64,000 nt of DNA from VRUE01 sp963727465 (GTDB lineage: Bacteria > Actinomycetota > Thermoleophilia > Solirubrobacterales > 70-9), in assembly GCA_963727465.1 (NCBI GenBank), contig CAVSGL010000003.1, positions 481,827 through 545,826 on the forward strand, read 5' to 3'. Positions within the stretch are counted from its first letter, which is position 1, and each line of letters opens with the position of its first letter. Positions 8,905 through 16,775 of this stretch are shown here, piece after piece. The notes beneath the pieces were generated by a model. That model saw only the letters and a program-made list of their open reading frames with translations. It did no database searches and had not been told where the DNA came from. The position numbers and the translations under genes are program-made.

Positions 8905-10095
8905 ATGATCGTCGGCGTCCCCTGCGAGATCAAGCCCGACGAGTACCGCGTCGCGATCACCCCCGCGGGGGTGCGCGAGATGACCGAGCACGGCCACGAG
9001 GTTCTGATCGAGGCCGGGGCGGGCGAGGGCAGCGCGATCGCCGACGCCGAATTCGAGTCGCAGGGGGCGCGGATCGCGCCCGACGCGGCTGCCGTCTTCG
9101 GCGCGGCGGAGATGGTCCTGAAGGTGAAGGAGCCGCAGGCGGCCGAGATCGAGATGCTGCGGCGGGACCAGCTGCTGTTCACGTTTCTGCACCTTGCGCC
9201 CGACCCCGAGCAGACCCGTGGCCTGTGCGGCTCCGGCGCCACCTGCGTCGCCTACGAGACGGTCGAGGACGCGCGCGGGCGGCTGCCGCTGCTGGCGCCG
9301 ATGAGCGAGATCGCCGGCAAGATCGCGACCCAGGCCGGCGCCTTCATGCTGGAGAAGCCGCTCGGCGGGCGCGGCATCCTGCTCGGCGGCGTCCCCGGCG
9401 TGGCGGCGGCCAACGTGATCGTGATCGGCGGCGGCGTCGTCGGCATGAACGCGGCCTTCGTCGCGATCGGGATGGGCGCCGACGTCTTCGTCTACGACAA
9501 GTCGATCGACCGCCTGCGCGAGCTCGAGGCTGGCTTTGGCGGCGCCTGCTCGACCGTCTACTCGACCACGCTCGCGGTCGAGGAGATGCTGCCGCGGGCC
9601 GACCTCGTGATCGGCGCCGTGCTGGTCCACGGCGCCCGCGCCCCTTATGTGGTGCGGCGCGAGCAGTTGGCGCTGATGAAGCCGGGCGCGGTGCTGGTCG
9701 ACGTCGCGATCGACCAGGGAGGCTGCTTCGAGACCTCGCGCCCGACCACGCACCGCGACCCGACCTTCGAGGTGGACGGGGTGACGCACTACTGCGTCGC
9801 CAACATGCCCGGCGCCGTCCCGATCACCTCGACCCACGCGCTGACCAACGCGACGCTGCCATACGCGATCGCGCTCGCCGACCGCGGCGTCGCCGAGGCG
9901 ACCCGCCGTGACCCCGGCCTGCGCCCCGGCGTCAACGTCGCCGGCGGCCAGGTCACCCACCCGGCGGTAGCCGAGGCGGTCGGCATCGAGTGCGTCCCCG
10001 TCGAGCAAGCCCTACAACCCGCCGACGGGCCGAAAATACGCCCATATGGAGGGAAATCGGCCCGTCGGCCCCGACATGCGGAGGTATCGGACTGA
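8905..10095 (+). CDS. ald: Alanine dehydrogenase
   Basis: A 396-residue NAD-dependent alanine dehydrogenase. It starts MIVGVPCEIKPDEYRVA, has the catalytic Lys in KVKEPQ and His in FTFLHLA, and an NAD-binding GGGVVGMNAAFVAIGMGADV. The enzyme interconverts L-alanine with pyruvate plus ammonia. Here it probably regenerates pyruvate for the upstream aminotransferase. Family members are about 370 residues; the extra C-terminal 25 or so residues (from QPADGPKIRPYGGK) are encoded by palindromic repeat family A, which seems to have displaced the original stop. The weak GGGAGGCGGGACG upstream serves as ribosome site. Confidence 0.92.
   Translation: MIVGVPCEIKPDEYRVAITPAGVREMTEHGHEVLIEAGAGEGSAIADAEFESQGARIAPDAAAVFGAAEMVLKVKEPQAAEIEMLRRDQLLFTFLHLAPDPEQTRGLCGSGATCVAYETVEDARGRLPLLAPMSEIAGKIATQAGAFMLEKPLGGRGILLGGVPGVAAANVIVIGGGVVGMNAAFVAIGMGADVFVYDKSIDRLRELEAGFGGACSTVYSTTLAVEEMLPRADLVIGAVLVHGARAPYVVRREQLALMKPGAVLVDVAIDQGGCFETSRPTTHRDPTFEVDGVTHYCVANMPGAVPITSTHALTNATLPYAIALADRGVAEATRRDPGLRPGVNVAGGQVTHPAVAEAVGIECVPVEQALQPADGPKIRPYGGKSARRPRHAEVSD
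10021..10069 (+). repeat. Palindromic repeat family A, copy 2 (49 bp)
   Basis: Perfect 13-bp arms, GCCGACGGGCCGA and its reverse complement, around a 23-bp centre. It is read in the ald frame as ADGPKIRPYGGKSARRP, the same orientation and phase as copy 1 in the dehydrogenase N-terminus. Confidence 0.9.
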
Positions 10096-10096
10096 G

Positions 10097-11464
10097 ATGA
10101 GCGCCTATGCGGTGGTGAACCCGGCGACCGGGGAGACGGTCAAGGAGTACGCGGAGGTCGGCGACGACGAGCTGCGCGCGGCGATCGAGCGCGCCGACCG
10201 GGCGGCGCGGACGTGGCCGGTGTCGTCGAGCGTGGCCGAGCGCGCGGCGCTCGTGCGCCGGGCCGGCGAGCTGCACGTAGAGCGCCGTCAGCAGCTCGCC
10301 GAGATCATCGTCCGCGAGATGGGCAAGCCGATCGAGCAGGCCCTGGCGGAGGTCGACTTCACCGCCGAGATCTACGGCTTCTACGCCGACAAAGCCGAGC
10401 AGCTGATGGCCGACGAGCCGATCGAGCTGCTCGGCGGCGAGGGCACCGCGGTGGTCCGCCGCAGCCCCTTCGGCGTGCTGCTCGGGATCATGCCCTGGAA
10501 CTTCCCCTACTACCAGGTCGCCCGCTTCGCGGCGCCGAACCTGGTTATCGGCAACACGATCCTGCTCAAGCACGCGCCGCAGTGCCCGGAATCGGCCGCG
10601 GCGATGCAGGCGATCTTCGATGACGCCGGTTTCCCCGCGGGCGCCTACGAGAACATCTACGCGACCCACGAGCAGATCGAGTGGGTGCTCGCCGACCCGC
10701 GCGTGCGCGGCGTCTCGGTCACGGGCTCCGAGCGCGCCGGCGCCGCGGTCGCCGCCGCCGCCGGGCGCAACCTGAAGAAGGTCGTGCTCGAGCTCGGCGG
10801 CTCCGACCCGTTCATCCTGCTCGGCTCCGACGACGTCGACGCGGCCGCCGGGGCGGCGGCGGAAGCGCGGCTCGACAACGCCGGCCAGTCCTGCAACGCG
10901 GCCAAGCGCTTCATCGTCGCCGACGAGCTCTACGACGAGTTCCTCGAGCGCTTCCGCGAGAAGCTCGCCGCGGCGAAGCCGGGCGACCCGACCGCCGAGG
11001 GCACCGAGGTCGGCCCGCTCTCCTCGGACATCGCCGCCGACCGGCTCGAGGACCAGGTCAAGCGCGCGGTCGAGAACGGCGCCGAGGTCCTGCTCGGCGG
11101 CGGCCGCGACGGCAACTACTTCGAGCCGACCGTGCTCGCCGGGATCGCGCCCGGCGACGACGCCTCCCAGGAAGAGTTCTTCGGGCCGGTCGCCCAGGTC
11201 TACCGGGTCGGCTCCGAGGACGAGGCGGTCGAGCTCGCCAACCAGACCCCCTTCGGCCTCGGCTCCTACGTGATGACCACCGACCCCGAGCAGGCCGAGC
11301 GGGTCGCCAACCGGATCGAAGCCGGCATGGTCTACGTCAACATCGTCGGCGCCGACGCCCCCGAGCTCCCCTTCGGCGGCTTCAAGCGCTCCGGCTTCGG
11401 CCGCGAGCTCGGCCGCTACGGCGCCGACGAGTTCGTCAACAAGAAGCTGATCCGCAGCGCCTGA
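10097..11464 (+). CDS. NAD(P)-dependent aldehyde dehydrogenase (succinate-semialdehyde type)
   Basis: A 455-residue hydrolytic aldehyde dehydrogenase. MPWNFPYYQ marks the cofactor region, the general base is in VLELGGSDPF (Glu232) and the nucleophile in NAGQSCNAAK (Cys266). Length and motifs fit the GabD/Sad branch that oxidises succinate semialdehyde, but other short aldehydes are possible. ATG 10097 follows the ald stop by one base; the GGAGG upstream is rather far away. Unlike the leftward MmsA paralogue it retains the catalytic Glu, so it should yield a free acid, not an acyl-CoA. Last gene of the rightward catabolic operon. Confidence 0.88.
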   Translation: MSAYAVVNPATGETVKEYAEVGDDELRAAIERADRAARTWPVSSSVAERAALVRRAGELHVERRQQLAEIIVREMGKPIEQALAEVDFTAEIYGFYADKAEQLMADEPIELLGGEGTAVVRRSPFGVLLGIMPWNFPYYQVARFAAPNLVIGNTILLKHAPQCPESAAAMQAIFDDAGFPAGAYENIYATHEQIEWVLADPRVRGVSVTGSERAGAAVAAAAGRNLKKVVLELGGSDPFILLGSDDVDAAAGAAAEARLDNAGQSCNAAKRFIVADELYDEFLERFREKLAAAKPGDPTAEGTEVGPLSSDIAADRLEDQVKRAVENGAEVLLGGGRDGNYFEPTVLAGIAPGDDASQEEFFGPVAQVYRVGSEDEAVELANQTPFGLGSYVMTTDPEQAERVANRIEAGMVYVNIVGADAPELPFGGFKRSGFGRELGRYGADEFVNKKLIRSA

Positions 11465-11493
11465 GCCTCGCCCCCCTCGGACAGCCCGCCGCG

Positions 11494-11534
11494 CGTTCGC
11501 TCTTTGTCGGTCTGAGCCTTACAAACAGCGAACG
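11494..11534. repeat. Palindromic repeat family D, copy 1 (41 bp)
   Basis: A 14-bp inverted repeat (CGTTCGCTCTTTGT and its complement, 13 of 14 pairing) around a 13-bp loop, 29 bp after the aldehyde dehydrogenase stop. It could act as a transcript-end hairpin. A second 41-bp copy lies at 11575-11615. Confidence 0.8.
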
Positions 11535-11574
11535 CGATCAAACGCGGCGACTGGGGTGGGGGGGAATCGACCCC

Positions 11575-11615
11575 CGTTCGTCCCTTGTAGGGGTGTGATC
11601 GACAAGGAGCGAACG
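11575..11615. repeat. Palindromic repeat family D, copy 2 (41 bp)
   Basis: Same arms (12 of 14 pairing) as copy 1. It contains an in-frame GTG (11595) that can start the next gene, giving VIDKERT. In the opposite orientation, copy 1 reads TDKERT in the same phase. Confidence 0.75.
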
Positions 11616-12578
11616 CTTGATATTCCGCCCCATGTCCGTGGACACGTGGCGCTGGCCGACCTCGCTGCGCGCCAGCATGGTGTGGTCTCGTCGCGCCAGC
11701 TCGGCGCCTTGGGCTACTCGCGCGATGCGATCTCGAACGCGGCACGATCCGGGCGGCTGCACCGCATCCACCGGGGCGTTTACGCGGTGGGCCATGAGAG
11801 CCTGACGTGGGAGGGACGCTGTCTCGCGGCCGTCCTCGCCTGCGCGCCGAACGCGGTCGCCAGCCACCTTTCGGCAGCCTGGCTGTGGGGGCTTCTTCGC
11901 AGTCGCCCTGGGACGTTCCACGTCACGGCTCCGACCCGCCGCCACGCCAGGGAGCGCATCCAACTCCATTACGCGCCCCTCGCCGACGAGGATCGAGCGC
12001 TCCGCGACGGAATCCCCGTCACCTCCGTCGCCCGCACGCTGCTGGACTACGCCGGGATGTCTTCGGACGCTCGCCTTGAATTTGCGCTGGAGCGCTCGGA
12101 AGAGCGCGACCTCTTCGATCTGCGCGCCGTGGACGCGCTTCTGGCCCGAACCGGCGGCCACCCCGGCATCGGCCGCCTGCGCCGTGCGCTCGCCATCTAC
12201 CGCGACGACCCTGCCTTCACCCGTTCCAAGCTGGAGCGCCGTTTTCGCCAGCTCGTGAGGCGCTCCGGCCTGCCCATGCCGGCCGCGAACGCCTGGGTCG
12301 GCGAATACGAGGTCGACGCCTACTGGCCCGCCGAGCGCTTCGGGGTCGAGCTCGACGTCTACGAGACCCACGGCACTCGCGCCGCCTTCGAGCGCGACCG
12401 TCTGCGCCAGGAGAACCTGAAGCTGCAGGACATCGAGACGATCCGAATCACCGGCCCCCGACTCGACAAGGAACCGACGGCGGTGATCGAGCGCATCTCG
12501 ACCCTCCTCGCGCAGCGCCGCCGCCAGCTCAGCCTTGTTTCGCAGGCGGCCCGAACTCCACCCAAAGACAGCGCCTGA
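11595..12578 (+). CDS. AbiEi-like antitoxin domain plus DUF559 nuclease-fold protein
   Basis: About 327 residues. The N-terminus has the winged-helix pattern of type IV AbiEi antitoxins (LAARQHGVVSSRQLGALGYS, then GRLHRIHRGVYAVGH). The C-terminal part (GEYEVDAYWPAERFGVELD) matches DUF559, a restriction-endonuclease-like fold related to Vsr. No NTase toxin partner follows. The start is uncertain: GTG 11595 lies in a family D repeat, and the family sequence begins near 11640. A decayed relative is at 52207-52891. The 3' end overlaps a convergent small RHH gene by 50 bp. Function unknown; this architecture is frequent in Thermoleophilia as an orphan. Confidence 0.75.
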   Translation: MIDKERTLDIPPHVRGHVALADLAARQHGVVSSRQLGALGYSRDAISNAARSGRLHRIHRGVYAVGHESLTWEGRCLAAVLACAPNAVASHLSAAWLWGLLRSRPGTFHVTAPTRRHARERIQLHYAPLADEDRALRDGIPVTSVARTLLDYAGMSSDARLEFALERSEERDLFDLRAVDALLARTGGHPGIGRLRRALAIYRDDPAFTRSKLERRFRQLVRRSGLPMPAANAWVGEYEVDAYWPAERFGVELDVYETHGTRAAFERDRLRQENLKLQDIETIRITGPRLDKEPTAVIERISTLLAQRRRQLSLVSQAARTPPKDSA

Positions 12579-12675
12579 CGACCTCTGCCTTCGACAGGCC
12601 GAGTTCCTTGGCATAGCAGGCGAGCGCTACGAACAACTCGTCCATCGTGACGCTGATTCGCTTCATCTGAGCCAT
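12529..12675 (-). CDS. Small ribbon-helix-helix protein (antitoxin-like)
   Basis: A 48-residue frame, MAQMKRISVTMDELFVALA, then KELGLSKAEVVRRCL. The pattern of an N-terminal beta strand, helix, turn and helix fits RHH/CopG DNA-binding proteins. It starts in an AT-rich gap with TACAAT just upstream, shared with the divergent Phd-like gene at 12705. The gene overlaps the 3' end of the DUF559 gene. A toxin partner is not visible, so it may be a leftover antitoxin. Confidence 0.55.
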   Translation of the reverse strand: MAQMKRISVTMDELFVALACYAKELGLSKAEVVRRCLWVEFGPPAKQG

Positions 12676-12704
12676 GCCGATATATTGTAGACAGTTAATT
12701 TCGG

Positions 12705-12917
12705 ATGGGGACCCAATCCATTGCCAGTTTCAACACTCGCGAAGCGAGAGCCAGGCTTTCGGAGCTCGTGCGACGTGCGGAGCATGGCGAGGAAATCGTC
12801 ATCTGTAGGAACCGAAAGCCAGTGGCTCGGCTGATGCCGCTGGAGAGGTCGCACGCCGTGAGCGACTGTCGGGCCAACCAGCATCGCAATCGGGATGACG
12901 CCCATCGCCGCCGCTAA
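12705..12917 (+). CDS. Phd/YefM-type antitoxin, possibly orphan or truncated
   Basis: 70 residues. MGTQSIASFNTREARARLSE and then IVICRNRKPVARLMPL match the Phd/YefM fold that binds DNA and neutralises a toxin. The C-terminal tail (from SHAVSDCRANQ) does not look like the family and no toxin frame follows, so the toxin seems lost and the tail frameshifted. It lies next to the RHH gene, sharing an AT-rich promoter gap. Confidence 0.55.
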   Translation: MGTQSIASFNTREARARLSELVRRAEHGEEIVICRNRKPVARLMPLERSHAVSDCRANQHRNRDDAHRRR

Positions 12918-12955
12918 TCGCTCTGCCCCTCCATCCACGGAACATCGGATGCTCT

Positions 12956-12983
12956 ATTTTCGGAATATAAGTCCCTCGAAAAT
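12956..12983. promoter_or_regulatory. AT-rich upstream region with inverted repeat
   Basis: The 90 bp before the DUF4143 ATPase is unusually AT-rich. It contains a 7-bp inverted repeat ATTTTCG-N14-CGAAAAT around TATAAG, a plausible -10 element covered by an operator. Promoter assignment is tentative. Confidence 0.4.
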
Positions 12984-13006
12984 CGGAAAACTGACATATT
13001 GAAGCG

Positions 13007-14272
13007 ATGTCCAGGCCGATCTCGCGCCGTCTGGAGGCGGTCGTTAAAGGCCTCATGGAAGCGGAGCCAGTGGTGGCGGTCCAGGGGGCGAGGACGGTTG
13101 GCAAGTCAACGATGACCCAGACACTGGCGAGTGACGCCGCTCGCGCCGTGGTCGATCTGGACGACGCGGCGACGCGCGACGCGCTGGAAGACAGCCCGGC
13201 GGCCTTCGTCACGACCGAGCCCCCGGTCTTCATCGACGAGTACCAGCACGTGCCGGCGGTCCTTGACGCGATCAAGGTCGAGCTCACCCGCGACCTTCGG
13301 CCCGGCCGATTCGTGTTGACCGGTTCGACCCGCCACTCGAGCCTGCCGACCGCGGCTCAATCGCTTACCGGACGGCTGCACGTCACGACGCTTTGGCCCC
13401 TCTCCCAGGGCGAGATCGAAGGAGCGGAGGAGGACTTCGTCGAGCAGCTGATGACGGACCCCGCCGCTCTCGTCGCGTCTGTGTTCACCGGCGGCTCGCG
13501 CCGGGAGTACGTGGATCGAATTCTGCGGGGCGGGTTTCCCTTGGCGGTGGCGAGGCGGGCCGGACCTGGCCGCAATCGCTGGTTCGACGACTACCTGAGA
13601 CTCGTGCTGGAGCGCGATGTCACCGAGCTGTCCAGCATCAGGCAGCGGGAGAAGATGCCGCGGCTCGTCGGGCGCCTGGGCGCACAGAGCGCTCAGATTC
13701 TCAATGTGGCTCGTGTCGCGGAGGACGTGGGAATCGAGGGCTCGACGGCCGAGAACTACGTCCGATTGCTCGAGGCGGCATTCGTCTTCTACCGGCTGCC
13801 CGCGTGGGGCACCACCCTGCGCGCCCGCGCATCGTCAAAGCCCAAGATCCACTTCGTCGACTCCGGGGTGGCAGCCCGGGTGCTGCGCGTGACCGAGTCC
13901 CGGCTCGCGGCGGCCGAGCCGCAGGCGATGACCGAACTCGGCCACCTGCTGGAGACGTTCTGCGTTGGCGAGGCGCTGAAGCAGGCCGGTTGGATGGAAT
14001 CTCCTCCGCACGCGGGTCACTGGCGCACTCACGACGGCGATGAGGTTGATCTGGTGCTTGAACGAGATGACGGCGCGCTCGCCGCGCTTGACGTGAAGGC
14101 AGCCGAAAGGGTGCGAGATAGCGACTTCCGTAGCCTGCGCAAGCTCCGCGATGCGCTGGGCGAACGGTTCCTCGGAGGCGTTGCGCTGCACCTGGGTCGG
14201 CATGCCTATACCCATGAAGACCGCCTCCACGCGATACCCGCGGACCGGCTCTGGCGATTCCGTGGCGCCTAA
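13007..14272 (+). CDS. AAA_14/DUF4143 P-loop ATPase
   Basis: 421 residues. Walker A is GARTVGKST at 27-35 and Walker B is PPVFIDEYQHVP at about 73; the arginine/sensor region is RFVLTGSTRHSS. The C-terminal half is a DUF4143 domain with a PD-(D/E)XK-like pattern (DGDEVDLVLERDDGALAALDVKA). These ATPases are widespread, often plasmid- or island-borne, and of unknown biological role. ATG 13007 has no strong ribosome site and may be nearly leaderless. Codon use is less GC-biased than the catabolic cluster, suggesting transfer. Confidence 0.85.
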   Translation: MSRPISRRLEAVVKGLMEAEPVVAVQGARTVGKSTMTQTLASDAARAVVDLDDAATRDALEDSPAAFVTTEPPVFIDEYQHVPAVLDAIKVELTRDLRPGRFVLTGSTRHSSLPTAAQSLTGRLHVTTLWPLSQGEIEGAEEDFVEQLMTDPAALVASVFTGGSRREYVDRILRGGFPLAVARRAGPGRNRWFDDYLRLVLERDVTELSSIRQREKMPRLVGRLGAQSAQILNVARVAEDVGIEGSTAENYVRLLEAAFVFYRLPAWGTTLRARASSKPKIHFVDSGVAARVLRVTESRLAAAEPQAMTELGHLLETFCVGEALKQAGWMESPPHAGHWRTHDGDEVDLVLERDDGALAALDVKAAERVRDSDFRSLRKLRDALGERFLGGVALHLGRHAYTHEDRLHAIPADRLWRFRGA

Positions 14273-14361
14273 CCCCCGCATCCTTCAGATGCGAAGGCGG
14301 TTGGTGTCGGTATGGGCACGCAATCGCCGGCACGTCCGCGGTGGATCGATAACCTCGGCCG

Positions 14362-16068
14362 ATGCGGTTGATGGGCAGGGGACTCTTGGTCGTCGCGCTG
14401 GCGGCGGTCTTCGGCGTGCTGGCGCTTGGCGCCGGGGAAACGCCGCAAGAAGAACCGCCGCGCTGTCACGGGCGCCAGGCGACGATCGTCGGCACCAACG
14501 GCGACGACGAAATCCACGGCACGCCGGAACGCGACGTGATCTGGGCCGGGCCGGGTGACGACAGGGTCTACGCCAGCCTCGGCAACGACCTCGTCTGCGG
14601 CGGCGGCGGCGGCGACCTGATCCACGGCGGCCGCGGCAACGACGAACTGTACGGCGAATCCGGCACCGACCGGGTGATCGGCGACCTCGGCGACGACAAG
14701 GTCTCCGGCGGGGCGGGCGAGTACGACGAGGTCGCGGGCAGCCTCGGCATCGACACGATCAACGGCGGCCCCGGCAGCTACGACCTCGTCCACGGCGACT
14801 ACGGCTACGACCGCATGGACGGCGGCCCCGGCGCGCACGACATCGCCTCCTTCGCGACCAACGTCGCCGGCGGCAAGGGCGCCGGCGTCTGGGTCGACCT
14901 GGCCAAGCACAAGGCGCGCGGCGACGGGCACGACCGCCTCTACCGGCTCGAGGACATCGAAGGCTCGGCCTTCGCCGACAAGCTGATCGGCGACAAGGCG
15001 AACAACCGGATCGTCGGCGGGCCAGGCGACGACACGATGATCGGCGGCGGTGGATCGGACGAGCTGATCGGCGGCCAGGGCAGCGACTCCTGCCAGGGCG
15101 CCAAGGGCCACACGTCCTCCTGCGGCAGGGAAGCGCCGCCGAAGGCGTCCGCCTACGTGCAGCTCGACCGCACCAAAGGCGGCGGGGGAGGGCTGGTGAT
15201 CGTCGGCGGCGACGGCAACGACGTCTTCACGGCCGTGACCTTCGACGAAGCGACGAGCACCTTCGGCGTCGGCGCCACCAAGGGGATCGCGGTCGGCCCC
15301 GGCTGCGACCACGTCGGCGGCGACCCCAAGCAGGTCGCCTGCGAAACGAAAGGCCCGGCGCGCTGGCTCACCGCCGACCTCGGCCCCGGCAACGACCGGC
15401 TGCGGGTCGAAGGCTCGCTCGCCGGCGCCCAGAACGTGCGCCTCGCCGGGGGCCTCGGCAACGACGTCATCCACGCCGGCCCCGAGGACGACCTGCTCGA
15501 GTCCGGCCCCGGCGCCGACAAGCTCTACGGCGGCGACGGCGCCGACGGGCTGATCGGCGGCCTGCCGGGCCCGACCTTCCTCTACGGCGAAGGCGACGGC
15601 GACCTGATGGCGGCGGGCGGCGGCTGCGCCGGCGGCGCCTTGGTCGGCGGCGAAGGCCGCGACGACGCCTCCTTCGCCGAGACCCAGGCCCACCCGGGTC
15701 TGCTCTGGATCTCCTTCCCCCAGCACAAAGCCTGGGTCGACACGCTGCTCAAGGAAGGCAAATGCAGCCCGGTCCGCCTCGACCCCTCCGACGAGGACAT
15801 GGAGGGCTCCTTCGACAACGACGTGCTGATCGGCGACGCCGGCCCCAACGCGATGCTCGGCCAGCCCGGCCAGGACCGCTTCTACGGCAACGGCGGCGAC
15901 GACGTGATCGACGCCCGCGACGGCGTCCGCGACTTCTCGATCCAGTGCGCCCGCCCCGGCGGCAAACCCGAAGGCCGCGCCCTCGCCGACAGCTTCGACC
16001 CCGGCTCCACCGGCTGCGCGATCCACAAGTACGGCACCCCGGTCTCGGGCCTGAACAACAGCGGCTGA
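14362..16068 (+). CDS. Secreted RTX-like calcium-binding repeat protein
   Basis: 568 residues with an N-terminal signal (LLVVALAAVFGVLALGAG). More than ten GGxGxDxLxG-like nonapeptides occur (GGRGNDELYG, GGPGDDTMIG, GGDGADGLIG), the calcium beta-roll of hemolysin-type proteins. The repeats come in two blocks split by a segment around residues 255-345 that lacks them. No catalytic domain is visible. It is probably exported by Sec and folds on calcium outside the cell. The start is ATG 14362, or 14371 three codons later. GAA is common for Glu here. Confidence 0.85.
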   Translation: MRLMGRGLLVVALAAVFGVLALGAGETPQEEPPRCHGRQATIVGTNGDDEIHGTPERDVIWAGPGDDRVYASLGNDLVCGGGGGDLIHGGRGNDELYGESGTDRVIGDLGDDKVSGGAGEYDEVAGSLGIDTINGGPGSYDLVHGDYGYDRMDGGPGAHDIASFATNVAGGKGAGVWVDLAKHKARGDGHDRLYRLEDIEGSAFADKLIGDKANNRIVGGPGDDTMIGGGGSDELIGGQGSDSCQGAKGHTSSCGREAPPKASAYVQLDRTKGGGGGLVIVGGDGNDVFTAVTFDEATSTFGVGATKGIAVGPGCDHVGGDPKQVACETKGPARWLTADLGPGNDRLRVEGSLAGAQNVRLAGGLGNDVIHAGPEDDLLESGPGADKLYGGDGADGLIGGLPGPTFLYGEGDGDLMAAGGGCAGGALVGGEGRDDASFAETQAHPGLLWISFPQHKAWVDTLLKEGKCSPVRLDPSDEDMEGSFDNDVLIGDAGPNAMLGQPGQDRFYGNGGDDVIDARDGVRDFSIQCARPGGKPEGRALADSFDPGSTGCAIHKYGTPVSGLNNSG

Positions 16069-16102
16069 GCCCTCACTCGCCCAGGCGGTTCTCACGGATG
16101 CC

Positions 16103-16131
16103 TTGACATCCAGACACACGTGTGTCTTAAT
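16103..16131 (+). promoter_or_regulatory. Candidate promoter with palindromic operator in the spacer
   Basis: TTGACA (16103-16108), a 17-bp spacer and CTTAAT (16126-16131). A perfect 16-bp palindrome AGACACACGTGTGTCT (16112-16127) fills the spacer and reaches into the -10 element, the layout of a repressor-controlled promoter. It faces the large secreted protein gene. Confidence 0.6.
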
Positions 16132-16775
16132 TCGCGCAGAACTTGGGAAACACGGATGTCCGCGTTTCTCAGGCAGGGAAAGCAGGGCGGGCCGCTTGGG
16201 AGCGGTCCGCAACAGGGAAAGGGAGATGTGACGCAGTTCAACCGGGACACCGCCGCGCAGCAGCCGAGCGCCGTGCTCGCCGTTCTGCGCGCCGCAAACC
16301 TTCCGGACTCCGTCGCCACCCACCCTCCCATGCGCGCGGCGTCGAGGGGTCTACTCCCCTTGCCGGGTTCCGACACGCATCGGTACGAGGGGCCCGGGGC
16401 GGTCGAAACGGCCCCCCAGCCGATCGGCAAGCCGCGGGCCGCTCGTCACCGCTATGCCGCTACCACCTCAAGCCGCGGCGCAGTCACCCACAGGGTGCGC
16501 AGCGAGGGTGAGCCGCAGGCGAATCCCCTGACGGTGGCCGCGGCCCACAATCCAGATGGGTCGGCAGGGCGAGTCGCTTCACCGCCGTCCGCCGATCTCC
16601 TCACCGCCGCCGGCGCATGTCGCCCCGCCGACCTACCGGCATCTTCTTCGGCTACGAGCAACGGCGACGCCCCACGGACGATCGCCACCGCAGGAACTCT
16701 GACCCCCACGGCCCCGGCCCGCACGACTTCTACCACTCACCCATGAGCAACGCAACCGAAAGAGGAGACCCCTAC
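16132..16775 (+). other. Long untranslated leader with hairpins, no supported gene
   Basis: The 707 bp between 16068 and 16776 holds no convincing gene. After the promoter there are two stem-loops, GAAACACGG/CCGCGTTTC at about 16149-16170 and GCGGGCCGCT/AGCGGTCCGC at about 16187-16210, then GC-rich sequence. The length suggests a regulated 5' leader of about 640 nt. A match to a known riboswitch family could not be established by eye. Confidence 0.4.

Noticed and set aside
14269..16323. 684-codon antisense frame over the RTX protein gene
   Set aside because: Reverse complement of GGxGxD repeats; the plus strand has signal peptide and RTX motifs.
16350..16580. Possible ydaO-type (c-di-AMP) riboswitch
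   Set aside because: Some GGGUGA and GAAUCC-like pieces occur but the conserved core order was not found; needs a covariance search.
16120..16746. 208-codon plus-strand frame in the leader
   Set aside because: No start signal, no family-like sequence, low-complexity composition; treated as untranslated.
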